Source: Aquimarina sp. ERC-38 (GTDB taxonomy: Bacteria > Bacteroidota > Bacteroidia > Flavobacteriales > Flavobacteriaceae). From it: a DNA stretch of 64,000 nt. Numbering within the stretch: position 1 is the first letter of the stretch; the number at the start of each line of letters is the position of its first letter. Under the pieces are notes generated by a model. That model was given only the letters and a program-made list of their open reading frames with translations. It had not been told where the DNA came from and searched no databases. Location of the stretch: the NCBI RefSeq assembly GCF_026222555.1, contig NZ_CP098511.1:167501-231500 (forward strand), in the 5' to 3' direction. Below are positions 28,629 to 38,081 of this stretch, one piece after another. The position numbers were made by a program, and so were the translations under genes.

Positions 28629-29800
28629 TATATGGTAAGCGTTTTAGCTAATCGGATTCCGTTAAATTGCCATCGCAATTGCGGATGAAAGAAATTTCGG
28701 TATGTAGGGCGGGTATGTGCCGTAGGGGTTGCAATAGAACCCCCGCGCAAGACTTTTTGATTTACCATAAATTTACCATTGTATTCTCCCAGTGCTCCAG
28801 GCTCCTTTGTATAACCGGGATAAGGTAAATAAGCACTTTCCGTCCATTCCCAACGGTCTCCCCATTCAAATTGAGATTGTGCGATTTCCCATTCAAACTC
28901 AGTAGGTAATCGCAACCCCTTCCATTCGGCAAAGGCAAATGCTTCATAGTAAGAAATATGGGTAACCGGAGCTTTTAAATCTAAAGGTTGTAAGCCTCGT
29001 AAAGTATATTGATGAAAGACATGATCTACTTGATGCCAATACATAGGTTGCGTGATTTTATGGGTCTGTACCCAATCCCAACCTTCGGCATGCCAAAGTA
29101 GGCTATTCTGGTAACCCCCGTCTTCTATAAACTCTAAGTATTCTCTATTAGTTACTAGCGTGTCTGCTATTGCGTACTTCTGTAGATATACTTTATGAAC
29201 CCCTAATTCATTGTCATAACAAAAGTCAAAACCTTTATGTCCGATTTCATATACCCCTTCATCGATGGTAATTAGCTTATATTCTTTGTTAATTATAGGA
29301 TTTTCAGTTATGGTATCGTTGTATTTGGGTAACAACGGATTATGGCCCAAAATGTATTTTATATCCGTTAAAAGTAATTCCTGGTGTTGTTTTTCATGGT
29401 GAATACCTATCTCAACCAGTTTACAGAGTTCTTCCTCATGTTGCTCTTCTAGCAGTCGTATTAGTTTAGTAGTCACATGGTCGCGATACTCGTATACTTC
29501 ACTAACCGTAGGCCTGGATAAATTACCACGATCGGTCCTTACTACCCGCTTTCCTATACTTTCGTAATAACTATTGAATACGAAAGCAAAGTCATTACTG
29601 AATCGCTTATAGCCATCTATAAATTTTACCAAGATAAATTCTTCAAAAAACCAGGTCGTATGCCCAAGATGCCACTTGGGTGGAGAGACATCTACAATGG
29701 GTTGTACTACGTAATCTTCGGTTTGAAGGGAAGCACAAAGTTCTTCGGAGTGCGAACGGGTCTGAATAAAAGAATCTAATAAGTTATCAATAATGACCAT
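28628..29800 (-). CDS. egtB: Ergothioneine biosynthesis sulfoxide synthase
   Basis: 390 residues from the ATG at 29800 (MVIIDNLLDSF); an upstream extension of 15 codons is not conserved-looking. A DinB-like N-terminal domain carries GHTTWFFEEF and the HxxxHxE iron site in HHEKQHQEL. The C-terminal FGE-sulfatase domain carries LRLPTEFEWE, WEWTESAYLPYPGY and RGGSIATP, ending NGIRLA. Joins a sulfur donor to hercynine in an oxygen- and iron-dependent reaction. EgtA, EgtC and a proven EgtE are not next to it, so the sulfur donor may be cysteine rather than gamma-glutamylcysteine, or the other genes lie elsewhere. Confidence 0.94.
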   Translation of the reverse strand: MVIIDNLLDSFIQTRSHSEELCASLQTEDYVVQPIVDVSPPKWHLGHTTWFFEEFILVKFIDGYKRFSNDFAFVFNSYYESIGKRVVRTDRGNLSRPTVSEVYEYRDHVTTKLIRLLEEQHEEELCKLVEIGIHHEKQHQELLLTDIKYILGHNPLLPKYNDTITENPIINKEYKLITIDEGVYEIGHKGFDFCYDNELGVHKVYLQKYAIADTLVTNREYLEFIEDGGYQNSLLWHAEGWDWVQTHKITQPMYWHQVDHVFHQYTLRGLQPLDLKAPVTHISYYEAFAFAEWKGLRLPTEFEWEIAQSQFEWGDRWEWTESAYLPYPGYTKEPGALGEYNGKFMVNQKVLRGGSIATPTAHTRPTYRNFFHPQLRWQFNGIRLAKTLTI

Positions 29801-30050
29801 AAAGAATAAGTAGGAAAATATTCCGATTCCTTTCAAATTTAACAATTTAAAGACTTATTTTTTGACCATATCTGTTAACCTCTTGTTAAGATAGCTAGAA
29901 AATATTAGGTAGAAAATCAAAATAAATCACTATTTTACAATTAATAAGTATTTGCTTTACAGTAATTTATACAAATTAGCACACTATGTTGTATTAGTGA
30001 TAAATGCAACTTCTTATAATTCTTTGTATCTTCTTGAAAATAATTTTTTA

Positions 30051-30488
30051 ATGAAAGTATTTATTGTTTTATTCCAAATGCTCTTAATCATTGGAGCCTG
30101 TTCTGAAAAAACGGAAGAGGAAGCACAAAATTTTGATTTAAAAGCAGAACAACAGGAATGGAGTTTATTCAAAATGACCGGGAACACCCCTAATTCCGAA
30201 ACTACGGGAAACCAAATGTCATGGCAGGAAATCTATGAAATAAATAATAACGGAAGTTTTACTAAGATCCGAAATCGAGATGGGAACATTACCGAAGCTT
30301 CCGGTACCTATGAAATCAAAGAAGAAAACGAAGGAAGAGCCCTTTTACTTATGTATGACCAAAAAAATCCTATTATAGGTAATTGTACGGGAGATACTAC
30401 GGAATATTTATCTATATATAAAGATATTTTACAAAGTTCATGGTTCGCTTGTGATGGTCCGGGATTGTTTTATAAGCGAACGAAATAA
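30051..30488 (+). CDS. Small lipoprotein of unknown function
   Basis: 145 residues from the ATG at 30051, chosen because it gives a clean lipoprotein signal (MKVFIVLFQMLLIIGAC). The mature part (about 125 residues) reads like a lipocalin-type beta barrel: EWSLFKMTGN, a strand with ASGTYEIKEE, and a final GLFYKRTK. Two Cys (NCTG, FACDG) may pair. The substrate is unknown. It stands alone and is divergent from egtB. Confidence 0.8.
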   Translation: MKVFIVLFQMLLIIGACSEKTEEEAQNFDLKAEQQEWSLFKMTGNTPNSETTGNQMSWQEIYEINNNGSFTKIRNRDGNITEASGTYEIKEENEGRALLLMYDQKNPIIGNCTGDTTEYLSIYKDILQSSWFACDGPGLFYKRTK

Positions 30489-30496
30489 AATGGGTC

Positions 30497-30660
30497 TTCG
30501 ACAGGCTCAGACCACGGTGTTTTCGACAGGCTCAGACCACGGTGTTTTCGACAGACTCAGACCACGGTGTTTTCGACAGGCTCGGACTACGTTTCTTAGA
30601 CAAACTTAGATTACAATTTCTCGACAGGCTTAAACTCTAGGTTATTGGCGGGCTTAGAAC
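30497..30660 (+). repeat. Decaying tandem repeat of about 25 bp
   Basis: The unit TTCGACAGGCTCAGACCACG with a short GTGTT tail repeats with 25-bp period from 30497. The first three units are almost identical, the fourth differs at several bases, and two to three further units toward thyA are strongly diverged. The unit core TCGACAGGCTCAG is a known type of dispersed intergenic repeat. It lies between two convergent genes. There is no spacer diversity of CRISPR type. Confidence 0.85.
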
Positions 30661-30707
30661 TTATTTTTAATAATTTTAGGTGGATGTAGATACGGCATCA
30701 ATAATTT

Positions 30708-31532
30708 TTACACGGCTACCACACCTTTTATATGAGGATGCGGATCGTAATCTTTTAAGGTAAAATCTTCAAAGGTAAATTTAAAAATATCCTTGATTTC
30801 CGGATTGATTTCTAAGGTTGGTAAGGATTTGGGAGTTCGAGATAATTGTAATTCCAATTGTTCACGGTGATTATTATAAATATGTGCGTCTCCAAAGGTA
30901 TGGATAAAATCTCCCGGTTGATATCCGCAAACTTGTGCTATCATCATGGTAAACAAAGCATAAGATGCAATGTTAAAAGGTACTCCTAAAAATATATCCG
31001 CACTACGCTGGTACAATTGACAAGAAAGTTTATCATTTGCTACATAAAACTGAAAAAATGCATGACAGGGAGGCAAGGCTGCTTTTCCATTAGCTACATT
31101 CTCTGAAAAGGATTTAGAGGTATCCGGAAGTACGCTAGGGTTCCAGGCAGAAACCAACATCCGGCGACTGTTTGGGTTAGTTTTTAGAGTTTCGATTACT
31201 TCTTTGATCTGATCAATTTCATCTCCGTTCCAATTGCGCCATTGGTATCCGTAAACCGGACCTAAATCCCCATGTTCATCCGCCCACTCATTCCAGATTT
31301 TAACTCCGTTTTCCTGTAAATATTTAATATTAGTATCTCCCTGTAGAAACCAAAGCAGTTCGTAAATAATAGATTTTAAATGCAGTTTTTTAGTGGTGAC
31401 CATGGGAAAACCCTGATTCAAGTCAAACCGCATTTGATATCCGAATACACTTTTAGTCCCGGTACCGGTTCTATCCCCTTTTTCATTTCCATGTTCCAGT
31501 ACGTGACGTACCAGGTCTAAGTATTGTTTCAT
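30708..31532 (-). CDS. thyA: Thymidylate synthase
   Basis: 274 residues. [18 protein letters not shown] opens the chain. [12 protein letters not shown] holds the catalytic Cys. The [18 protein letters not shown] and HIYNNHREQ blocks complete the active site. Methylates dUMP to dTMP with methylenetetrahydrofolate and yields dihydrofolate, which FolA (23058) recycles. Confidence 0.97.
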   Translation of the reverse strand: MKQYLDLVRHVLEHGNEKGDRTGTGTKSVFGYQMRFDLNQGFPMVTTKKLHLKSIIYELLWFLQGDTNIKYLQENGVKIWNEWADEHGDLGPVYGYQWRNWNGDEIDQIKEVIETLKTNPNSRRMLVSAWNPSVLPDTSKSFSENVANGKAALPPCHAFFQFYVANDKLSCQLYQRSADIFLGVPFNIASYALFTMMIAQVCGYQPGDFIHTFGDAHIYNNHREQLELQLSRTPKSLPTLEINPEIKDIFKFTFEDFTLKDYDPHPHIKGVVAV

Positions 31533-31644
31533 TATTAACGAGTATTCTCCTGAATGATAAAGTTAGAAAGAAGGCAGTTACCAAATGTCACTTCTTAAAA
31601 TAAATATCAGCTATTTTTCAACAGTAGATTTACCAGATAGCAAA

Positions 31645-32010
31645 CTATGCTAAGTCATAATTTTTAATCAAAACGGAAGCCGATATCTGAAGGTATTTTT
31701 CTAAGTTTCGGATCATATCAACGGTTAATCGTTTTTTACGACTTAGCACTTCTGATACCCTGCTTTTACCCCCGATAATTCCGATCAAATCTTTTTGACG
31801 CATATTTAATTCTTCCATTCGGATTTTAATCGCTTCGATTGGGTCAGGTGCTTCTATAGGAAACTCCTTATTTTCGTAGTTTTCTATAAGTAGGGATAAA
31901 ATATCTGCTTCATCCCCTTCCTTAGAATCTACAGGAGCATCAAAAATTACTTCGAGGCGGTTAAGCGCCTGCTGGTAGTCTTCTTTGGTTTTTATAGATT
32001 TTACTTCCAT
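31645..32010 (-). CDS. higA: HigA-type antitoxin, HTH protein
   Basis: 121 residues. An acidic N-terminal half (residues 1-60) is followed by an XRE-type helix-turn-helix from about IKIRMEELNMRQKDLIGIIGG to LRNLEKYLQI-like helix. This is the longer HigA form seen with RelE/HigB toxins in Bacteroidota. It sits 8 bp after the HigB-like reading frame on the same strand, the expected toxin-first order. It looks intact while its partner is not. Confidence 0.88.
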   Translation of the reverse strand: MEVKSIKTKEDYQQALNRLEVIFDAPVDSKEGDEADILSLLIENYENKEFPIEAPDPIEAIKIRMEELNMRQKDLIGIIGGKSRVSEVLSRKKRLTVDMIRNLEKYLQISASVLIKNYDLA

Positions 32011-32018
32011 AACATCAT

Positions 32019-32315
32019 TTATATATAGTTAGCATCTATTTTATCATATTTTGAATGTGTTCCGATAAAACGTATAAACGCCCATTGTCTTTCGTAAATA
32101 AATTTTACAACCAGACGATATGAATTTCCTTTTATATTGAAAACAACCCGACTGTCACGAGGTATGCTTACATTTATAAATGTTTGCTTTACATCATTAG
32201 GTGATTTCCAATCCGAGCTTTTTGCCGTATTGTACCTGGTTCTGATATACTGTTTAGAGTCAGCATGTCTTTTCTAGAAAAGCCTTAATGTACTTTTAGC
32301 AATAATTCTTTTCAT
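32019..32315 (-). pseudogene. higB: HigB-type mRNA interferase with in-frame amber codon
   Basis: A 98-codon frame from ATG 32315 to TAA at 32021-32019 with a single internal TAG at 32276-32274 (codon 14). It reads MKRIIAKSTLRLF, stop, KRHADSKQYI and onward through VVFNIKGNSYRLVVKF and IRFIGTHSKYDKIDAN. This is the HigB fold from end to end. The stop stands where relatives usually have Trp (an F-W-E/K context), so one G-to-A change (TGG to TAG) explains it. The rest shows no frameshift, so inactivation is recent, or readthrough occurs. Confidence 0.85.
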
Positions 32316-32404
32316 CAAACTATCTTCTATATAAAAATACAAAAGTTCTCAAATAAAGAACCTAAATGTATAAGAATTTTTATTTCTGTAATTAATAAGA
32401 ATAT

Positions 32405-34090
32405 CTACCCAATAATCATTCCAGCCAAGGTTGCAGATAGTAAGGAAGCAATTGTTCCCCCAATAAGGGCTTTTAAACCGAATTCGGAAAGGGTTTTTCG
32501 TTGTCCGGGAGCTAGCGAACCGATACCTCCAATTTGAATACCGATAGAAGCAAAATTAGCAAACCCGCAAAGCATATAAGTGGCCATGATGATGGATTTA
32601 TTATACGTTAGGTGAAGCGTATTTGAAGCATCTTTAAGTGCTGCTAATTGTATGTAACCTACAAACTCACTTGCCGCTAATTTAATCCCCAACAATTGCC
32701 CCATTAACATCATATCCTCTTTAGCCACTCCAATTAACCACATTAACGGAGCAAATAAAGTTCCTAAAATGGCTTCTAAAGAAAAAGCAGCATAAGGCGT
32801 ATGGTTTGCCACTACTGAATTTAGTCCGGTAAACCCTCCGATCCAACCTAACATTCCGTTTAACATGGCAATTAAAGCTACAAAGACTAACAACATTGCC
32901 CCTACGTTTGCTGCCAAGCGTAGGCCTTCGGTAGTTCCGTTAGAAATTGCATCCAGTACATTAGCTCCTATCTTATCTTGAGTGACTTCTACGGTACTTT
33001 CAATAGCTTCGGTTTGAGGGTACAACATTTTTGAAACCACAATAGCCCCCGGTGCTGCCATCACTGATGCGGCTAAAAGGTGCCTTGCAAATTCTAAGCG
33101 TAGAGCTTCATCATTCCCACCTAAAAATCCAATATAAGCTGCCAGAACCCCACCGGCTACGGTAGCCATTCCTCCTACCATTACTAACAGGATTTCGGAT
33201 TTGTTCATTCGTTCGAGATAAGCTTTAATCATTAACGGAGCTTCGGTTTGCCCTAAAAATATATTACCGGCAACGCTTAAACTTTCAGCTCCGGAAATTC
33301 CCATTAATTTGGTTAGAACCCAAGCCAAACCTTTGACCACTACCTGTATAATTCCGAAGTAAAACAGCACAGAGGTAAGTGCGGAAAAGAAGATAATTGT
33401 AGGTAATACCTGAAACAAAAAAATAAAACCATAGCTCTCTACGTCCATCATCCCTCCCAGTAAAAACTCACTTCCAGCTTGGGTATAAAGTAATATTTCG
33501 TTAAAAATCTTTCCAATAAAATTAAATATTTTCTGAATGACAGGCACTCTTAGCACTCCAATGGCTAGTAATAACTGAGCGATTAAACCAATCCCTACCG
33601 TTTTCCACTGAATCGCTTTGCGATTACTACTTGCCAGATAGGTTATGAGTAAGAGCACTAACATTCCAATGGCACCCCGGTAAAAACTGGTAAAGGAGAA
33701 ACCAGAACTTTGAATAAGTTTGGGTTGTTGAGAAGTTTTAGAAGTTGTACTTACTAGTGCTACATCTTTTTGAAATGTTAGGTGTTCGGAATTTTGTTGT
33801 AATATCAATAAAGAATCGGTAAGCTGTTGCACCTTATAACGTATGATGCTATCACCTGGTTCTTCAAATAAGACCAGGTTTTTATATTGAAAAATATAGC
33901 TGCCTTTTATAATCGTATCCGTAGCACTTTTTAAATACGTAAAATCCCCGTTCAAAAATTCAATGTATGAATTGCTATTTTCAGTCGTTGTTGATTTTTC
34001 TGTAACCCAACGCCCTTCTAATTCTTGTGTAAAGGCAGTTAGCGAACTAAAAGTTAATACCAGTAAAAGAAGCGTAATTCGTAGATTCAT
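32405..34090 (-). CDS. Concentrative nucleoside transporter with N-terminal lipocalin-like extension
   Basis: 561 residues. A signal peptide (LTAFTQE) is followed by a small beta domain (residues about 22-115: EGRWVTEKSTT, NGDFTYLK, GSYIFQYKN). From about 135 onward come the hydrophobic segments of the CNT/NupC family, with GQTEAPLMIKAYL (nucleoside-binding region), GGMATVAGGVLAAYIGFLG and LCGFANFASIGIQIGG. Imports nucleosides with Na+ or H+. Bacterial CNTs are usually about 400 residues, so the exported N-terminal domain is an addition. Confidence 0.92.
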   Translation of the reverse strand: MNLRITLLLLVLTFSSLTAFTQELEGRWVTEKSTTTENSNSYIEFLNGDFTYLKSATDTIIKGSYIFQYKNLVLFEEPGDSIIRYKVQQLTDSLLILQQNSEHLTFQKDVALVSTTSKTSQQPKLIQSSGFSFTSFYRGAIGMLVLLLITYLASSNRKAIQWKTVGIGLIAQLLLAIGVLRVPVIQKIFNFIGKIFNEILLYTQAGSEFLLGGMMDVESYGFIFLFQVLPTIIFFSALTSVLFYFGIIQVVVKGLAWVLTKLMGISGAESLSVAGNIFLGQTEAPLMIKAYLERMNKSEILLVMVGGMATVAGGVLAAYIGFLGGNDEALRLEFARHLLAASVMAAPGAIVVSKMLYPQTEAIESTVEVTQDKIGANVLDAISNGTTEGLRLAANVGAMLLVFVALIAMLNGMLGWIGGFTGLNSVVANHTPYAAFSLEAILGTLFAPLMWLIGVAKEDMMLMGQLLGIKLAASEFVGYIQLAALKDASNTLHLTYNKSIIMATYMLCGFANFASIGIQIGGIGSLAPGQRKTLSEFGLKALIGGTIASLLSATLAGMIIG

Positions 34091-34133
34091 GAATAAACGG
34101 AGGTTACAGGTCAGCTATATAAAAGAAGGGATC

Positions 34134-34748
34134 TTAGTTTCTTTTTGAAATTTCGTCCCGAATCCGGGCGGCAAGTTCGTAATCTTCATTAGAAACGGCT
34201 TGTTCTAACATTCGATTCAGTTCGTCCAGCGATAAATCCTGGTAGCTGGTTTCTTTACCAATTACCTGTAAATCTTCAGAAACCAATTCATCTACTAGCA
34301 TACTATCAGCATCTTCTTCCCCTTTTTTCGGATTTACTTTTAGATAAATTCCTGCTTGATCGAGGATATTTTTATAAGTAAAAATTGGCGCTTGAAAACG
34401 TAAAGCTAAGGCAATCGCATCACTGGTACGGGCATCAATAATTTCTTCGATTTTATCTCGTTCACAAATAATACTGGAATAAAATACTCCGTCTACTAAT
34501 TTGTGAATGATTACCTGTTTTACCACAATCTCATAACGATCTGCAAAATTTTTAAACAGGTCATGAGTTAGAGGCCGGGGAGGTTTTATTTCTTTTTCCA
34601 GGGCAATAGCAATAGATTGAGCTTCAAAAGCACCAATAACAATTGGCAACTTACGATCTCCTTCCATCTCACTTAAAATCAATGCATATGCTCCGTTTTG
34701 CGTTTGACTATACGATATTCCTTTAATGTTCAAGCGAACTAAACTCAT
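34134..34748 (-). CDS. Bifunctional nuclease family protein with C-terminal UVR motif
   Basis: 204 residues from the ATG at 34748 (MSLVRLNIKGIS), the usual family start. The BFN domain covers residues 1-125 (LPIVIGAFEAQSIAIALE, ARTSDAIALALRF). The C-terminus (about 165-204) is a UvrB/UvrC-type UVR motif, LNRMLEQAVSNEDYELAARIRDEI. BFN proteins in plants and Mycobacterium have DNase/RNase activity. The bacterial role is unclear. It sits 43 bp upstream of the nucleoside transporter on the same strand and may be cotranscribed. Confidence 0.93.
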   Translation of the reverse strand: MSLVRLNIKGISYSQTQNGAYALILSEMEGDRKLPIVIGAFEAQSIAIALEKEIKPPRPLTHDLFKNFADRYEIVVKQVIIHKLVDGVFYSSIICERDKIEEIIDARTSDAIALALRFQAPIFTYKNILDQAGIYLKVNPKKGEEDADSMLVDELVSEDLQVIGKETSYQDLSLDELNRMLEQAVSNEDYELAARIRDEISKRN

Positions 34749-34981
34749 AATTTTATTATTCAAAAAGTGCTTTAATAATCTGTAAAGCGCTTCATAGTCA
34801 ACTTACCTATAATTTTGGCAAAGATATGGGTAAAAGTAAGACTCCACAATAAGAATTTACTCCGACTTTTTAAAAATTGCTACAAAAATATTCTGCTTCA
34901 ATTTAAAGATCACCGTACATTATTAATAAAATGTAGACCAATCTACCACAAAAAGTAATAACCTCTAAAGTATACTTCATA

Positions 34982-35030
34982 AAAAAACCGCCTGAACTTT
35001 AGAATATCTACCGTAGTTCAAGCGGCTTTT
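34982..35030 (-). terminator. Terminator of the etfBA operon
   Basis: Arms CCGCCTGAACT (34988-34998) and AGTTCAAGCGG (35015-35025) pair around a 16-base loop. Transcription on the minus strand would end in a run of seven T at 34987-34981. Confidence 0.75.
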
Positions 35031-35053
35031 CCTAAAAGCACAATTTATAAAAA

Positions 35054-36022
35054 TTATGCGTTATTTGCTTTAAATTCTTTTAGTTTTTCAATTAATTGAG
35101 GTACAACCTCAAATGCATCTCCTACAATTCCGTAGTCTGCTGCTTTAAAAAAAGGAGCTTCCGGGTCATTATTAATTACCACCTTGGTTTTACTGGCATT
35201 AATTCCTGCTAAATGTTGTATTGCGCCAGAGATTCCGACTGCTATATACAAATTAGAAGCTACCGGTTTTCCGGTTTGTCCTACATGTTCTCCATGCGGA
35301 CGCCATCCCATATCACTCACCGGTTTACTACATGCAGTGGCAGCACCTAATACACTAGCTAAATCTTCAATCATTCCCCAATTTTCAGGACCTTTTAATC
35401 CCCTGCCCCCGGATACGACTACTTCAGCATCTGCGATAGATACCTGATCGGTTGCTTTATCGACAGAAGTAACACTAACTGCGAAATCCGCATCGGTCAA
35501 TTCCGGTGTAAAACTTTCTACAGTCGCTGCATCTTCACTTTCTTTTAAGCCAAAAGCGTTGTTTGATAATCCAAGAATCTTACACTCTGTACTAATTTCA
35601 GTCAAGCTAAAAGCCTTATTAGTAAAAGCTGTTCTTTTTACTACAAAAGGTGTTGAACTTTCAGGCAAGGCGACTACATTAGAAACATATCCCGCATCCA
35701 GATGTACGGCTAACATAGGCGCCAAAAACTTACTATCAGCACTGGAACTTACCACTACTACACTAGCTCCTTCTTTTTTTGCTGCCTGCCCAATGGCATC
35801 AGCGTATGCTTTGGCAGTAAAAGTGGTTAATTTATCATCTTTAACTTCCAGCACTTTATCTACTCCATAGGTTCCTAATTCGGCACTATCCGTTGCATTA
35901 AAAGTAACGGCGGTCACCGAAGTACCCAACATATTAGCAATCTCTTTTGCATAAGATGCCACTTCAAAAGCTGCTTTTTTAAATTTTCCTTCTTCGTTTT
36001 CGGTATATACTAAAACTGACAT
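35054..36022 (-). CDS. etfA: Electron transfer flavoprotein, alpha subunit
   Basis: 322 residues. The N-terminal ETF domain is followed by the C-terminal FAD-binding domain with VVSGGRGLKGPENW, HGEHVGQTGKPVASNLYIAVGISG and VINNDPEAPFFKAADYGIVGD. With EtfB it passes electrons from acyl-CoA dehydrogenases to the quinone pool through ETF-QO. It follows etfB by 63 bp and ends at a hairpin terminator. Confidence 0.97.
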   Translation of the reverse strand: MSVLVYTENEEGKFKKAAFEVASYAKEIANMLGTSVTAVTFNATDSAELGTYGVDKVLEVKDDKLTTFTAKAYADAIGQAAKKEGASVVVVSSSADSKFLAPMLAVHLDAGYVSNVVALPESSTPFVVKRTAFTNKAFSLTEISTECKILGLSNNAFGLKESEDAATVESFTPELTDADFAVSVTSVDKATDQVSIADAEVVVSGGRGLKGPENWGMIEDLASVLGAATACSKPVSDMGWRPHGEHVGQTGKPVASNLYIAVGISGAIQHLAGINASKTKVVINNDPEAPFFKAADYGIVGDAFEVVPQLIEKLKEFKANNA

Positions 36023-36085
36023 AATTTTTATTTTTTAATAGAAACCGGACTTAACCACCAGTTTCCCACATATTAACTCACTTAA

Positions 36086-36832
36086 CTATATAGCCTTGGC
36101 TTCATTATGAAGTAAATCCACTAATTTTCCCACATCATCTGCTGGAATTAGGGTAACTTCACCTTTAGGCACTGGTTTTTCAAACTTTTGAGCCTTAGTT
36201 TCTTCAGAAGCTTCAACAGGTTCTACCACATTGAGCGGTTTTTTACGTGCCATCATAATCCCCCTCATATTAGGAATACGTAAATCACTTTCTTCTACTA
36301 ATCCCTTTTGCCCACCTATTACCAGGGGCAAGGACGTTTTTGAAGTCTCTTTACCTCCGTCAATCTCTCTAATAGCGGTTACTGTTTCTCCTTCAATTTC
36401 CAAGCCGATACAGGTATTTACAAAATTAGCATCAATTAGAGCAGCTAACATCCCTGGAACCATTCCTCCGTTATAGTCAATAGATTCACGTCCGGCAATA
36501 ACTAAATCATAACCTCCGTCTTGTACTACTTTTGCTAGTTGCTTAGCAACATAAAATCCATCGGTAGGATTTGCATTGACCCTGATAGCATTATCAGCTC
36601 CTATGGCTAAAGATTTACGTAAGGTAGGCTCTGTTTCCGGACCACCTACATTCACTACATCTACTGAGGCTCCTTGTTTTTCTTTAAACCACATGGCACG
36701 GGTTAATCCAAATTCATCATTAGGATTTATAACAAATTGAACTCCGTTTGTATCAAATTTTGTATCTTCTTCTGTAAAGTTAATTTTAGAAGTAGTGTCA
36801 GGAACATGACTAATACATACTAATATTTTCAT
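36086..36832 (-). CDS. etfB: Electron transfer flavoprotein, beta subunit
   Basis: 248 residues, full length. MKILVCISHVPDTTSKI start, then the AMP-binding region VIAGRESIDYNGGMVPGMLAA, and the recognition-loop region LPLVIGGQKGLVEESDLRIPN. Forms the heterodimer with EtfA, encoded immediately downstream. It is divergent from pdhB. Confidence 0.97.
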   Translation of the reverse strand: MKILVCISHVPDTTSKINFTEEDTKFDTNGVQFVINPNDEFGLTRAMWFKEKQGASVDVVNVGGPETEPTLRKSLAIGADNAIRVNANPTDGFYVAKQLAKVVQDGGYDLVIAGRESIDYNGGMVPGMLAALIDANFVNTCIGLEIEGETVTAIREIDGGKETSKTSLPLVIGGQKGLVEESDLRIPNMRGIMMARKKPLNVVEPVEASEETKAQKFEKPVPKGEVTLIPADDVGKLVDLLHNEAKAI

Positions 36833-36952
36833 TTATCACCTATTTTTTTACGAATTTAATAATAGTAACGAAAGTACAAATAAAATACTGAATTTACTAT
36901 GCATGCATAATAAATTTTTTAGTAAGATTCTCGTCAAGCAGTCTTTTATTCC

Positions 36953-36960
36953 TACTTTTG
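36953..36960 (+). promoter_or_regulatory. pdhB promoter -7 box
   Basis: TACTTTTG followed by TGCCG is an exact TAnnTTTG match about 80 bp upstream of the pdhB ATG. The -33 element is not clear. Confidence 0.55.
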
Positions 36961-37041
36961 TGCCGTTCTTAAGGTTACGTCTTATATAAATAAAGCATAA
37001 ACTTAAAGACATACGTTAATTAATAGTAGAAGTCATATCAA

Positions 37042-38019
37042 ATGAAGACATTACAGTTTAGAGAAGCCATTTGCGAAGCGATGAGTGAAGAAATGCGTAA
37101 CGATGAATCCATTTATTTAATGGGTGAAGAAGTTGCCGAGTACAATGGTGCTTATAAAGCTAGTAAAGGAATGCTGGACGAATTTGGTTCGGACCGTGTG
37201 ATTGACACTCCGATTTCTGAACTTGGTTTTGCCGGAATTGGGGTAGGTAGTGCGATGAACGGTAACCGTCCTATCATTGAATTTATGACATTTAACTTCT
37301 CCCTGGTAGGTATTGACCAGATTATCAACAATGCAGCAAAGATGCGGCAAATGAGCGGTGGACAGTTTAATATCCCTATCGTCTTTAGGGGTCCAACTGC
37401 TTCTGCCGGACAATTAGGAGCTACGCACTCGCAGGCTTTTGAGAACTGGTTTGCCAATACCCCGGGTTTAAAAGTGGTAATCCCTTCGAACCCTAAGGAT
37501 GCTAAAGGCCTTCTAAAATCGGCAATTCGTGATGATGATCCGGTTATTTTTATGGAGTCTGAGCAAATGTACGGAGATAAAGGTGAAGTACCTGAAGGAG
37601 AGTTTACCATACCTCTAGGTGTTGCTGAAATTAAAAGAGAAGGTAGTGATGTAACAATTGTTTCTTTTGGTAAGATTATCAAGGAAGCTTATAAAGCAGC
37701 AGATGAGCTTGCTAAAGAAGATATCTCTTGTGAAGTTATCGATCTAAGAACCGTTCGACCTCTAGACCTGGATGCTATTTTTACTTCAGTTAAAAAAACC
37801 AATCGATTGATTATCCTGGAAGAAGCCTGGCCATTAGCTAATATTGCTTCTGAAATCACCTATCAGGTACAGGCAAATATTTTTGATTACCTGGATGCTC
37901 CTATCTTAAAGATCAATACAGCAGATACGCCGACCCCTTATTCTCCGGTATTATTAGAAGAATGGTTGCCTAATAGTGAAGATGTTGTTAAAGCTGTCAA
38001 AAAAGTGCTCTATAAATAA
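37042..38019 (+). CDS. pdhB: Pyruvate dehydrogenase E1 component, beta subunit
   Basis: 325 residues, alpha-ketoacid dehydrogenase E1-beta family. The transketolase pyrimidine domain carries YLMGEEVAEYNGAYKAS and RVIDTPISELGFAGIGVG. The C-terminal domain carries IDLRTVRPLDLDAI. Works with an E1-alpha (PdhA) to decarboxylate pyruvate and acylate lipoyl-E2. No E1-alpha or E2 gene is next to it here, so those lie elsewhere. Its lipoyl cofactor would come through LipB (19071). Confidence 0.95.
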   Translation: MKTLQFREAICEAMSEEMRNDESIYLMGEEVAEYNGAYKASKGMLDEFGSDRVIDTPISELGFAGIGVGSAMNGNRPIIEFMTFNFSLVGIDQIINNAAKMRQMSGGQFNIPIVFRGPTASAGQLGATHSQAFENWFANTPGLKVVIPSNPKDAKGLLKSAIRDDDPVIFMESEQMYGDKGEVPEGEFTIPLGVAEIKREGSDVTIVSFGKIIKEAYKAADELAKEDISCEVIDLRTVRPLDLDAIFTSVKKTNRLIILEEAWPLANIASEITYQVQANIFDYLDAPILKINTADTPTPYSPVLLEEWLPNSEDVVKAVKKVLYK

Positions 38020-38081
38020 AATGAAGCCCTTTTCTTTGCGTTTTCATTTCTAGAAATTTTGAGATTCTAAGGAGGTTAACC

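Noticed and set aside
30497..30660. Possible CRISPR array
   Set aside because: Units are directly tandem, lack unique spacers of constant length and have no cas genes nearby.
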